Numbered from the stretch's first letter, positions 1-4,644 are shown. The stretch is DNA of 6,697 nt from SZAS-79 sp038319115 (GCA_038319115.1 JBBQCV010000198.1:1-6697), one strand, 5' to 3'. Notes: generated by a model from the letters alone, not told the origin. Program-made: numbers and translations.

Positions 1-625
1 CGACGAGGCCGAGGTCGCCTTTCGCGTCAGAGTCAATGGCGAGGGTGGTGGCAAGAAGCGCACAGTACGCGTGCCCGGCGCCGAGTTCATCAAGCGCTTT
101 GTGCAGCATGTGCTGCCGCGCGGCTTCAAGCGCATCCGCCACTATGGCCTGCTCGGCCCGGCGCACAAGAGCGCTCACCTGGCAGCGGCTCGCACCGCCC
201 TCGCTGCGCCCCAGCCGCAGCCTGCGGTGATCGAGTCGGTGGCCGCCTTCATGCAGCGCGTGGCAAAGATCGAGTGGGCCGCCTGCCCGCACTGCCGCCT
301 GGGCCAGTTCATGCTCCTCCAGGCGATTGCGCCTCACCCACGAGGCCAACCCCCGCGTGGTCCGCCTTGATGTTTAGCGCACGTTTGCCCCTTTGCTTCA
401 TTCTCCGTAGTGACGCACGCGCCCGCTACGATGGCGCTCGTCCGTACCCACCCAAACGCGAGCCCATACACGCCGGTGCGCGAGCGCAACGCACATTCAA
501 AATCGACTCGTGCCTCGTTTCTCGATCCGCTGGCATCGGACCGACCCAACGGGCCTACGCCAGTCGATTGACATCGCCTCTCTCCACCTTACAATCCCCA
601 TAGCCACCGCCTTCGCGGCGGTTCA
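1..625 (+). mobile_element. IS91-like element, 3' end: transposase tail plus non-coding flank
   Basis: The transposase tail is followed by about 255 bases (371-625) without a credible gene; the short ORFs there have no recognisable protein character. The flank ends in a hairpin, ACCGCC (606-611) with GGCGGT (617-622) around a 5-base loop, overlapping the tetranucleotide GTTC (621-624). IS91 elements end in a hairpin-bearing origin end next to a conserved GTTC- or CTTG-type tetranucleotide, so I infer that this is the element's end and that the boundary lies near 621-632. The boundary is inferred from structure only. Confidence 0.5.
2..370 (+). CDS. IS91-family transposase, C-terminal part (5' end outside window)
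   Basis: The frame is open from the left edge and ends at TGA 368-370, giving about 122 residues of the C-terminus. The stretch VPGAEFIKRFVQHVLPRGF followed by KRIRHYGLLGPAHK is the hallmark C-terminal block of Y2 (HUH-type) IS91 transposases, where a GxEFIRRFLxHVLPxGFxRIRHYGLL consensus is known. A CPHC pair sits near the end (WAACPHCRLG), matching the cysteines often seen in the tail of this family. The enzyme nicks one DNA strand and drives rolling-circle transposition. The catalytic HUH and tyrosine motifs lie upstream, outside the window, so intactness cannot be judged. A GTG at 71 is an internal Val codon, not the start. Family identity is firm; the exact IS is not recognised. Confidence 0.9.
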   Translation, partial: DEAEVAFRVRVNGEGGGKKRTVRVPGAEFIKRFVQHVLPRGFKRIRHYGLLGPAHKSAHLAAARTALAAPQPQPAVIESVAAFMQRVAKIEWAACPHCRLGQFMLLQAIAPHPRGQPPRGPP

Positions 626-711
626 GTCCAACGAGGTTTATCTGACGCCATGCAGCACCGTGCCTTCGGTACAGCTTCGTCTCGGCGTCAGATAAACGCT
701 ATTCGTTATGC
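626..711 (+). other. attC-like site 0, atypical, start of cassette array
   Basis: R'' is GTCCAAC (626-632), a match to RYYYAAC, and R' is GTTATGC (705-711). Between them is a perfect 14-bp inverted repeat, GTTTATCTGACGCC (636-649) with GGCGTCAGATAAAC (684-697), around a 34-base loop. R' is well supported because cassette 1 ends in the complementary GCATAAC. The site is atypical: the long repeat has no extrahelical bases, there are 3 bases between R'' and the stem but 7 between the stem and R', and R''/R' match poorly. The R'' half adjoins the IS91-like end, so this may be a composite of IS end and old attC. Confidence 0.6.
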
Positions 712-753
712 GCGCTATGTCGGCCACACTGGAATTTTGGTAGGATGAAAAGC

Positions 754-975
754 ATGAGTGCATCCCTGAAATCCCTTGGAATCGAGCGCCTCAGCGTCGA
801 GGATAGGATCTCGCTCGTTGAAGAGATATGGGACAGCATCGCTGAGGCTACCCCGCTCACGGAGGCACAGCGCCTTGAGCTGAATCGCCGGTTGGAGGAT
901 CACGAAGCCAACCCGAATGACGTGGTGCCCTGGGAAGTCGTCAAGGCGTCGATCGCCGCCCGCCTGAAGAGATGA
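754..975 (+). CDS. Antitoxin, addiction-module component of the Unstab_antitox type
   Basis: This encodes 73 residues. The segment LGIERLSVEDRISLVEEIWD followed by SIAEATPLTEAQRLELNRRL matches the family of short antitoxins (addiction module component, PF09720-like) that begin with L..L..EERL.L.EEIWDSI and pair with ParE/RelE toxins. Such antitoxins bind and block the partner and usually help repress their own promoter. An ATG at 745 would add MKS, but AGGA at 742-745 sits 8 bases before the ATG at 754 and almost on top of the one at 745, so 754 is preferred. The stop overlaps the toxin start as ATGA, showing translational coupling. It is the first gene of cassette 1, 42 bases from the R' box. 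I see no clear promoter. Confidence 0.87.
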   Translation: MSASLKSLGIERLSVEDRISLVEEIWDSIAEATPLTEAQRLELNRRLEDHEANPNDVVPWEVVKASIAARLKR

Positions 976-1268
976 CCCTTAAAGTCGTATTTCGGCCGGC
1001 TGCGCGGGCCGAATTCGACAGCGCTACTCTGTGGTACGAAGACAGGCAGCCTAGTCTAGGAGTTCAGTTCGTAGCTGAGATTGACCGTGCAGTCGTTATT
1101 GCGTCCACGTACCCCGACCGGTACCCGATCAAGTACAAGAAAATTCGATGTACTCGAGCGCGCCGCTTTCCCTATTCAATCTTCTACACCGTCGAGCCAG
1201 AACAAATGGTCGTGTTGGCCGTTTTCCATGCACGGCGCGATCCTGCTGTCTGGCAAGCGCGCGCATAA
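972..1268 (+). CDS. ParE/RelE-family type II toxin
   Basis: This encodes 98 residues. The start LKVVFRPAARAEFDSATLWY and the ending pattern FPYSIFYTVEPEQMVVLAVFH then ARRDPAVW are the ParE/RelE toxin layout: an N-terminal strand and helix with AxxE/D...A..WYE, a central R.....FPYxIFY strand, and a terminal V.AVFHARRDP strand. Family members either poison gyrase (ParE) or cleave mRNA on the ribosome (RelE); the sequence does not decide which, though this 'R.FPY.I.Y...' class is usually annotated ParE. It overlaps the antitoxin by 4 bases. Its TAA stop (1266-1268) lies inside the R'' box of the following attC, so the toxin fills the cassette to its last base. Length is normal and nothing looks broken. 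Confidence 0.9.
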   Translation: MTLKVVFRPAARAEFDSATLWYEDRQPSLGVQFVAEIDRAVVIASTYPDRYPIKYKKIRCTRARRFPYSIFYTVEPEQMVVLAVFHARRDPAVWQARA

Positions 1269-1328
1269 CGACGCAGTGCACCAGACGCACGTAAGAGCGG
1301 CGCGCGCTGGTGACTGCGAACGTTAGAC
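1263..1328 (+). other. attC recombination site 1 (end of ParE cassette)
   Basis: R'' is GCATAAC (1263-1269) and R' is GTTAGAC (1322-1328), a perfect GTTRRRY. The stem arms are CGCAGTGCACCAG (1272-1284) and CTGGTGACTGCG (1307-1318), complementary except for one unpaired G in the first arm. That is the extrahelical base that IntI uses to recognise the folded bottom strand. The loop is about 22 bases. R'' is the exact complement of cassette 1's own R' at 705-711. Confidence 0.92.
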
Positions 1329-1334
1329 CCCACC

Positions 1335-1769
1335 ATGCATGGTCTTCGCAAACTGGCGGACGGCTGCAACTTCGACCCACACGCAGGCGGCGTCAAAATT
1401 CCAGAGAAGACGCAGCTGCGCACCGTCGCCCGGATTGAAACATTTGCAGCAAAGCGCTATCGCGCGAAATATTCACGCCTCGAGTTTCGTTTTCGCGGAG
1501 CACTGTGCTACGTTGATGCCTACACCGAGCCCGAGAGTCCATCACGGCAAATGCTCAAGGGTGCGGGCGAGACGCGCGAGCAGTTTCTAGAGCGGATGCG
1601 AAACGTGCCTGTCCACCTGTGCCGCTTAAGGCACTTTGCCGAGGATCGTTGGAGCATGGCTTTTTTCACGTACAGCAACGAGCGCTATGAGCCCTGTGCG
1701 TTTCTCAATGGCAGCTTCTTGGGCACCCCGGAAGAGGCATTTGAACTGTGCGCCGTCTATCTCCGTTGA
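1335..1769 (+). CDS. Cassette-encoded protein of unknown function (144 aa)
   Basis: This is the only gene of cassette 2. It is soluble-looking, with no signal peptide or membrane segment and many aromatic and charged residues. From about residue 21 (KIPEKTQLRTVARIETFAAK) it resembles, from memory, a family of hypothetical proteins seen often in integron cassettes, with the pattern 'YxRLxxRFRGAxCYxDAYTEP', then 'ETRExxxERxRNxPxHLCRLRxF', then 'FxxYSxExYExCxFxxGxFxGTPEEAF'. All three blocks are present here. No function is known to me and no catalytic motif stands out. The ATG at 1335 is only 7 bases after the R' box with no ribosome binding site, and residues 1-20 look less conserved, so the true start is uncertain. 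The reading frame is intact and well conserved in pattern, which argues for a real protein. No antitoxin or toxin partner is visible in the cassette. Confidence 0.82.
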   Translation: MHGLRKLADGCNFDPHAGGVKIPEKTQLRTVARIETFAAKRYRAKYSRLEFRFRGALCYVDAYTEPESPSRQMLKGAGETREQFLERMRNVPVHLCRLRHFAEDRWSMAFFTYSNERYEPCAFLNGSFLGTPEEAFELCAVYLR

Positions 1770-1812
1770 TCGCGCGTACCCACTCGGTGGCGCATGCTGG
1801 GGTGAAAGTGGG

Positions 1813-1902
1813 GTCTAACCGCACGCCCCACACGGACGCGCGGGAAGTGGCGTGCCCAATGCGCACGTTGCAGCCGCGCGCCGGTGGTCGTGGACGTTAG
1901 AG
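1813..1902 (+). other. attC recombination site 2 (end of orphan-protein cassette)
   Basis: R'' is GTCTAAC (1813-1819), the exact complement of cassette 2's R' GTTAGAC at 1322-1328; R' is GTTAGAG (1896-1902). At about 90 bases it is the longest attC here. The arms pair as CCACACGGACGCGCGG (from 1828) against CCGCGCGCCGGTGG (ending 1887) with two unpaired A residues, and outside that GCACG with CGTGG imperfectly. Extrahelical bases and the box order are as expected. Confidence 0.85.
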
Positions 1903-1937
1903 GTCTCTGCTGAATCGAGCCTCGAAGCCATACGTGG

Positions 1938-1957
1938 ATATGGCAATAAACCCATAT
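1938..1957. promoter_or_regulatory. Small inverted repeat upstream of brnT, possible operator
   Basis: ATATGG (1938-1943) and CCATAT (1952-1957) form a 6-bp inverted repeat around an AT-rich 8-base spacer, 18 bases before the brnT start. BrnT-BrnA complexes are known to repress their own promoter through the antitoxin's ribbon-helix-helix domain, so this is a reasonable operator candidate. I could not assign a convincing -35/-10 pair. Confidence 0.35.
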
Positions 1958-1975
1958 TCATGTTAGGTTCCCCCC

Positions 1976-2296
1976 ATGGCCGAAGCCCGCTTCGATTGGG
2001 ACCCCAAAAAGGATCTCGAGAACCAGAAAAAGCACGGGGTTTCATTTGCGGAGGCCCAGTTCGCCTTCGCTGACGGGAATCGCGTGATTGCGGCGGACGA
2101 ACCGCACAGCGTCGCTGAGGAGCGGTACTACTGCTTTGGCCGGATTGGAGAAGGCATCCTGACTGTGCGCTTTACCTACCGCGAGGATGTCATCCGGATT
2201 TTTGGTGCAGGCTATTGGCGTAAAGGCAAACAAATCTATGAGCGCGAAAATAAGGTACACGGACGAACCCCTCGGAAGCCCAAAGGTCGTTCCTGA
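1976..2296 (+). CDS. brnT: BrnT-family type II toxin
   Basis: This encodes 106 residues. The opening FDWDPKKDLENQKKHGVSFA followed by EAQFAF is the BrnT signature (FEWDxxKxxxNxxKHGVSFEEA), and DEPHSVAEERYYCFGRIGEG, then VRFTYREDVIRIFGAGYWRK and QIYE complete the family pattern through its central sheet and C-terminal helix. BrnT is a RelE-fold ribonuclease that inhibits translation and is neutralised by BrnA. The gene starts 74 bases into cassette 3, with a weak TAGG 9 bases upstream of the ATG. The last roughly 20 residues, rich in Lys and Arg, are encoded in the region that overlaps the antitoxin gene in another frame. It is intact by length. Confidence 0.92.
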   Translation: MAEARFDWDPKKDLENQKKHGVSFAEAQFAFADGNRVIAADEPHSVAEERYYCFGRIGEGILTVRFTYREDVIRIFGAGYWRKGKQIYERENKVHGRTPRKPKGRS

Positions 2297-2513
2297 CTTT
2301 CTTCCCCGTCCGGAGGATCTCGTCTTCCAGGACGAAGGCGTGAAAATCACCATCGCACTGAGCAAACGCAGCGTTGAGTTCTTCAAGACCGAGGCGCGAA
2401 GGCACAATACACAGTACCAGCGGATGATCCGACGGTTGCTCGACGCGTATGCGGACCATCACTCCCGACCTCTAACCGCCGGTTCAAAGCGGACGCAAAA
2501 GCGCGCCGCTTAA
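2238..2513 (+). CDS. brnA: BrnA-family ribbon-helix-helix antitoxin
   Basis: This encodes 91 residues. VKITIALSKRSVEFFKTEAR (35-54) with HNTQYQRMIRRLLDAYA after it is a ribbon-helix-helix domain of the BrnA/CopG type: a strand, then helices carrying the 'YQxxIxRLL' end. Residues 1-34 (including YTDEPLGSPKVVPDFLPRPE) form the likely toxin-binding region. ATG 2238 is chosen over an upstream ATG at 2187 because AAAGG (2222-2226) precedes it and BrnA proteins start near this point. It overlaps brnT by 59 bases, so translation is coupled; toxin before antitoxin is the usual brnTA order. Residues 78-91 are encoded inside the attC site and give a basic tail (PLTAGSKRTQKRAA). Confidence 0.87.
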   Translation: MSAKIRYTDEPLGSPKVVPDFLPRPEDLVFQDEGVKITIALSKRSVEFFKTEARRHNTQYQRMIRRLLDAYADHHSRPLTAGSKRTQKRAA

Positions 2514-2527
2514 CCGGGACGTTGATG
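2470..2527 (+). other. attC recombination site 3 (inside brnA 3' end)
   Basis: R'' is CTCTAAC (2470-2476), the exact complement of cassette 3's R' GTTAGAG at 1896-1902; R' is GTTGATG (2521-2527). The arm CCGGTTCAAAGCGG pairs with CCGCTTAACCGG except for unpaired bases in the first arm. It is compact, about 58 bases. The R' departs from GTTRRRY in its last two bases. The brnA stop codon lies inside the site. Confidence 0.88.
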
Positions 2528-2553
2528 ACGGATAGGGAACGCTTCAACGGGTA

Positions 2554-2596
2554 TTGAAAAGTAGTGTCACGGGTAGTATCATCATTCTCGTGACAC
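2554..2596 (+). promoter_or_regulatory. hicAB promoter with inverted-repeat operator
   Basis: TTGAAA (2554-2559) and TATCAT (2577-2582) are separated by 17 bases, a good sigma-70-like pair. A perfect 8-bp inverted repeat, GTGTCACG (2564-2571) and CGTGACAC (2589-2596), encloses the -10 box, with one arm in the -35/-10 spacer and the other at the expected transcription start. A dimeric repressor bound there would block RNA polymerase. The HicB encoded downstream has a ribbon-helix-helix tail suited to this, and HicAB autoregulation is established for the family. Binding here is inferred. Confidence 0.7.
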
Positions 2597-2619
2597 GGGC
2601 CGCAAAAACGCTGGGGCAG

Positions 2620-2826
2620 ATGAGGGCCAATCCTCTCGATTCGCGTATCGAGAGTCTAAAGTCGGTCGCCGATGCATACGGACTGGTCTGTCGCCAACCC
2701 GGCGGAAGCCACGTCATCTTCCGGCACCCGAATGGCGCGATGCTGAGCGTGCCATCACGACGACCGATCAAGCCCGTGTATGTGAAGAAGTTCGTACGCT
2801 TGGTCGAAAAAGGAACCGCAGAATGA
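2620..2826 (+). CDS. hicA: HicA-family mRNA interferase toxin
   Basis: This encodes 68 residues, the usual size for a HicA. The double-stranded-RNA-binding-like fold is indicated by GLVCRQPGGSHVIFRHPNG (21-39), which contains the catalytic histidine H31 in the GGSH motif, and by the ending VPSRRPIKPVYVKKFVRLVE. HicA cleaves mRNA and is held inactive by HicB. The frame extends upstream to a TTG at 2554, but that lies in the promoter -35 box, while the ATG at 2620 follows GGGG and fits family length, so 2620 is used. It is transcribed from the promoter at 2554-2582 and overlaps hicB by 4 bases (ATGA). Confidence 0.92.
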   Translation: MRANPLDSRIESLKSVADAYGLVCRQPGGSHVIFRHPNGAMLSVPSRRPIKPVYVKKFVRLVEKGTAE

Positions 2827-3248
2827 AGAAGTTCAGTATCTCGTATCCATTTGAGATTCGCCCGCTCTCGAAGGATGAGGGGGGCGGTTACAGCATTTCC
2901 TTTCCTGATCTCCCTGGCTGTTGGTCCGATGGAGCCACCCCCGAAGAGGCGGTGGAGAACGGCCGGGACGCCTTGGCATCGTGGCTGGAGGTCGCTCAGG
3001 AATTCCGCGACGAACTACCCAAGCCGTTTGCGGCTGTAAGTGGGCGCTTCGTGCAGCGGGTACCACGTTCTCTGCACGCGCAACTCATCGCCCGCGCGAA
3101 GTCAGAGGGAGTGTCTCTCAATACCCTGGTTGTTTCGCTCGTTTCCGAAGGAATCGGTCAGCGCAAGGCGGGTGCAGGCAATGTCCGTCATCTAACCTCA
3201 CGGTCGAAACCGACGCGCGCAAAAAGCAGCGCGCGCGGTTCACCGTGA
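2823..3248 (+). CDS. hicB: HicB-family antitoxin with ribbon-helix-helix domain
   Basis: This encodes 141 residues. The N-terminal HicB core (1-65) has the typical GGGYSISFPDLPGCWSDGAT block followed by PEEAVENGRDALASWLE, an RNase H-like fold that covers the HicA active site. Residues about 76-112 (FVQRVPRSLHAQLIARAKSE, then GVSLNTLVVSLVSEGI) form an Arc/CopG-type ribbon-helix-helix DNA-binding domain. AGGA at 2811-2814 lies 8 bases from the ATG, and the ATGA overlap couples it to hicA. Residues 123-141, a basic low-complexity tail (LTSRSKPTRAKSSARGSP), are encoded by the attC site, and the TGA stop lies just before its R' box. Its DNA-binding target is probably the inverted repeat at 2564-2596. 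Confidence 0.93.
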   Translation: MKKFSISYPFEIRPLSKDEGGGYSISFPDLPGCWSDGATPEEAVENGRDALASWLEVAQEFRDELPKPFAAVSGRFVQRVPRSLHAQLIARAKSEGVSLNTLVVSLVSEGIGQRKAGAGNVRHLTSRSKPTRAKSSARGSP

Positions 3249-3257
3249 ACGTTAAGA
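3190..3257 (+). other. attC recombination site 4 (end of HicAB cassette and of the array)
   Basis: R'' is ATCTAAC (3190-3196) and R' is GTTAAGA (3251-3257). The arm TCACGGTCGAAACCG, continued by ACGCGCGC, pairs with GCGCGCGG continued by TTCACCGTGA, leaving a few unpaired bases in the first arm, as in true attC sites. The cassette's own R' is GTTGATG, whose complement CATCAAC matches CATCTAAC here with one extra T. No further complementary R'' (TCTTAAC) is seen to the right, so this is the last site in view. Confidence 0.9.
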
Positions 3258-3323
3258 TTTCTGAGGCTTCAGAAATACCGTTACAAACCAGTGCCCAGAT
3301 TCTCCCGGTTTGGGGAGGGGGTA

Positions 3324-3350
3324 AACAGGGGAACCGCAGGTGCCCCTGTT
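3324..3350 (-). terminator. Hairpin between array and MFS gene, weak terminator candidate
   Basis: AACAGGGG (3324-3331) and CCCCTGTT (3343-3350) form an 8-bp perfect stem with an 11-base loop. On the minus strand the stem ends in CTGTTT, a short T run. It lies 44 bases past the MFS stop and may serve the minus-strand gene, the plus-strand cassette transcript, or both. Confidence 0.4.
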
Positions 3351-3373
3351 CCTAACCTTCCGGCCCCCGGCCC

Positions 3374-3395
3374 GGGTCGGCCGCCAGGCCGACCC
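3374..3395 (-). terminator. Strong GC hairpin at the MFS stop codon, terminator-like without T tract
   Basis: GGGTCGGCC (3374-3382) and GGCCGACCC (3387-3395) make a perfect 9-bp stem with a 4-base loop, touching the first base of the minus-strand TAG stop. There is no following T run, so it may protect the 3' end or pause polymerase rather than terminate alone. Confidence 0.45.
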
Positions 3396-4636
3396 TACGC
3401 CGGCACAGCCGCGCCCGCCCGTTCCTCGATCATCCGCTGCGAAGGCCGGATATTCATGGTCATCTGGAACAGGCCGGCAAGGATGCCGATGCCCACCGCG
3501 CCCTGCCAAGCGAGGTTGTAGTTGCCCGCCGCGCTGTAGAGCAGCCCTCCGCCCCATGCGCCGATGAACGACCCCACCTGGTGGCTGAAGAACGCGATGC
3601 CCGAGAGCGTCGCCATGTAGCGCAGGCCAAAGAGGTGCACCACCAGGCCGCTCACCAGCGGCACCACCCCCAGCCACAGGGTGCCCATCGCCGCGGCGAA
3701 CACCAGCGTCGAGGCCGGCGTGGGCGGCAGCATGAAATAGGCGGTGATGAACATCGACCGCAGCACGTAGATCCCGCCCAGCAGCAGGCGCTTGGAATAG
3801 CGCCCCCCCAGCCAGCCGAACAGGTAGGAACCGATCACGTTGAACAGCCCGATCAGCGCGAGCGCATTGGCGCCCACCGAGGGATCCATGCCGCAGATCG
3901 CAAGGTAAGTCGGCAGGTGGGTGGTGATGAACACCAGCTGCAGGCCGCAGACGAAGAACGCGACCGCCAGCACCAGGTAGCCCGGGTGCTTCATCGCCTC
4001 GCTCACCGCCTGCCCGACCGACTGCTGCACCCCGCCAGTCGTCTCGACCTCGATGCGGTCGGTGCCCCCGGCGAGGAACGCCGCCGGCAACATTACCGCC
4101 ACCAGCCCGAGGAAGCCCACCATCGCCACCTGCCAGCCGCTGGTGGTGATGAGGGTCTGCGCCATCGGCGAGGCCAGCGTGAGGCCGAGCGAACCGATCG
4201 CCGACACCGAGCCCATCGCCACCATGCGGTTGGCGGGCGAGGCCGTGCGCGCGGTTACGTTCATGGCGATGTTCGAGGCCGTGCACGACAGCGCGATGCC
4301 GACGCAAATGCCGGCGCCGAGCGTGAACACCAGCGGGGAATGCGCGACGATGCTCAGGCCGATGCCCATGGCGTAGATGATCACCCCGAACACTGCCACC
4401 GGCCGTACCCCGTGCCGGTCGGCGAGGATGCCCACGAAAGGCTGGGTCATGCCCCACACGATATTCTGGATCGCGATCGCCAGCGAAAAGTCCGCCGCCG
4501 TGAGGCCGATGTCGCGGATCATGTGCGGCTGGAACAGGCCCCAGCTCTGGCGGATGCCCATGGCCAGGCTCAGCATGACCGCCGCGCCCCCCAGGATGGT
4601 CAAGCTCTGGGCGCGCGAAAGTTCGTGGCGTTTCAT
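3395..4636 (-). CDS. MFS transporter, OFA/monocarboxylate-porter-like
   Basis: This encodes 413 residues with 12 predicted membrane segments. The motif-A loop between segments 2 and 3 reads GILADRHGVRPVAVFG (69-84), and a second-half counterpart GWLGGRYSKR is at 274-283. The segment VFITTHLPTYLAICGMD (235-251) is typical of MFS proteins annotated as monocarboxylate or oxalate/formate-type carriers. The central loop (about 190-215) is hydrophilic and the C-terminus is short and cytoplasmic. Substrate cannot be told from sequence; a small carboxylate is a guess from family resemblance. The gene is convergent with the cassette array. A perfect TATAAT lies 8 bases before the ATG with no Shine-Dalgarno sequence, suggesting a leaderless or near-leaderless message. 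It is chromosomal in composition and appears intact. Confidence 0.88.
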   Translation of the reverse strand: MKRHELSRAQSLTILGGAAVMLSLAMGIRQSWGLFQPHMIRDIGLTAADFSLAIAIQNIVWGMTQPFVGILADRHGVRPVAVFGVIIYAMGIGLSIVAHSPLVFTLGAGICVGIALSCTASNIAMNVTARTASPANRMVAMGSVSAIGSLGLTLASPMAQTLITTSGWQVAMVGFLGLVAVMLPAAFLAGGTDRIEVETTGGVQQSVGQAVSEAMKHPGYLVLAVAFFVCGLQLVFITTHLPTYLAICGMDPSVGANALALIGLFNVIGSYLFGWLGGRYSKRLLLGGIYVLRSMFITAYFMLPPTPASTLVFAAAMGTLWLGVVPLVSGLVVHLFGLRYMATLSGIAFFSHQVGSFIGAWGGGLLYSAAGNYNLAWQGAVGIGILAGLFQMTMNIRPSQRMIEERAGAAVPA

Positions 4637-4644
4637 GGCGGCAG

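Larger units (their letters stand above)
626..3257 (+). mobile_element. Integron gene-cassette array, four cassettes, no integrase seen (CALIN-like)
   Basis: Five attC-like sites bound four cassettes: 706-1322, 1323-1896, 1897-2521 and 2522-3251, taking the recombination point as G|TT in each R' box. All cassette genes are on the plus strand with short flanks, as is usual. The R' at each cassette's start is complementary to the R'' at the same cassette's end, as expected if each once existed as a closed circle. Contents are an Unstab_antitox/ParE pair, an orphan protein, BrnTA and HicAB. No integrase gene or attI is visible; one could lie to the left, beyond the IS91-like element. Base composition is clearly less GC-rich than in the minus-strand genes to the right, consistent with acquisition. 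Confidence 0.87.

Noticed and set aside
274..603. Plus-strand open frame after the transposase
   Set aside because: It overlaps the transposase in another frame and has no recognisable protein features; the region reads as the non-coding end of the IS91-like element.
636..697. 14-bp inverted repeat considered as a rho-independent terminator
   Set aside because: The loop is 34 bases and there is no T tract; position between R'' and R' fits an attC-like stem better.
2042..2407. Minus-strand open frame of 121 codons opposite brnT/brnA
   Set aside because: No family pattern, and it lies antisense to two well-supported overlapping genes.
2554..2619. N-terminal extension of HicA from a TTG
   Set aside because: It would place the start inside the -35 box and upstream of the expected transcript start; 68 residues from the ATG is normal for HicA.
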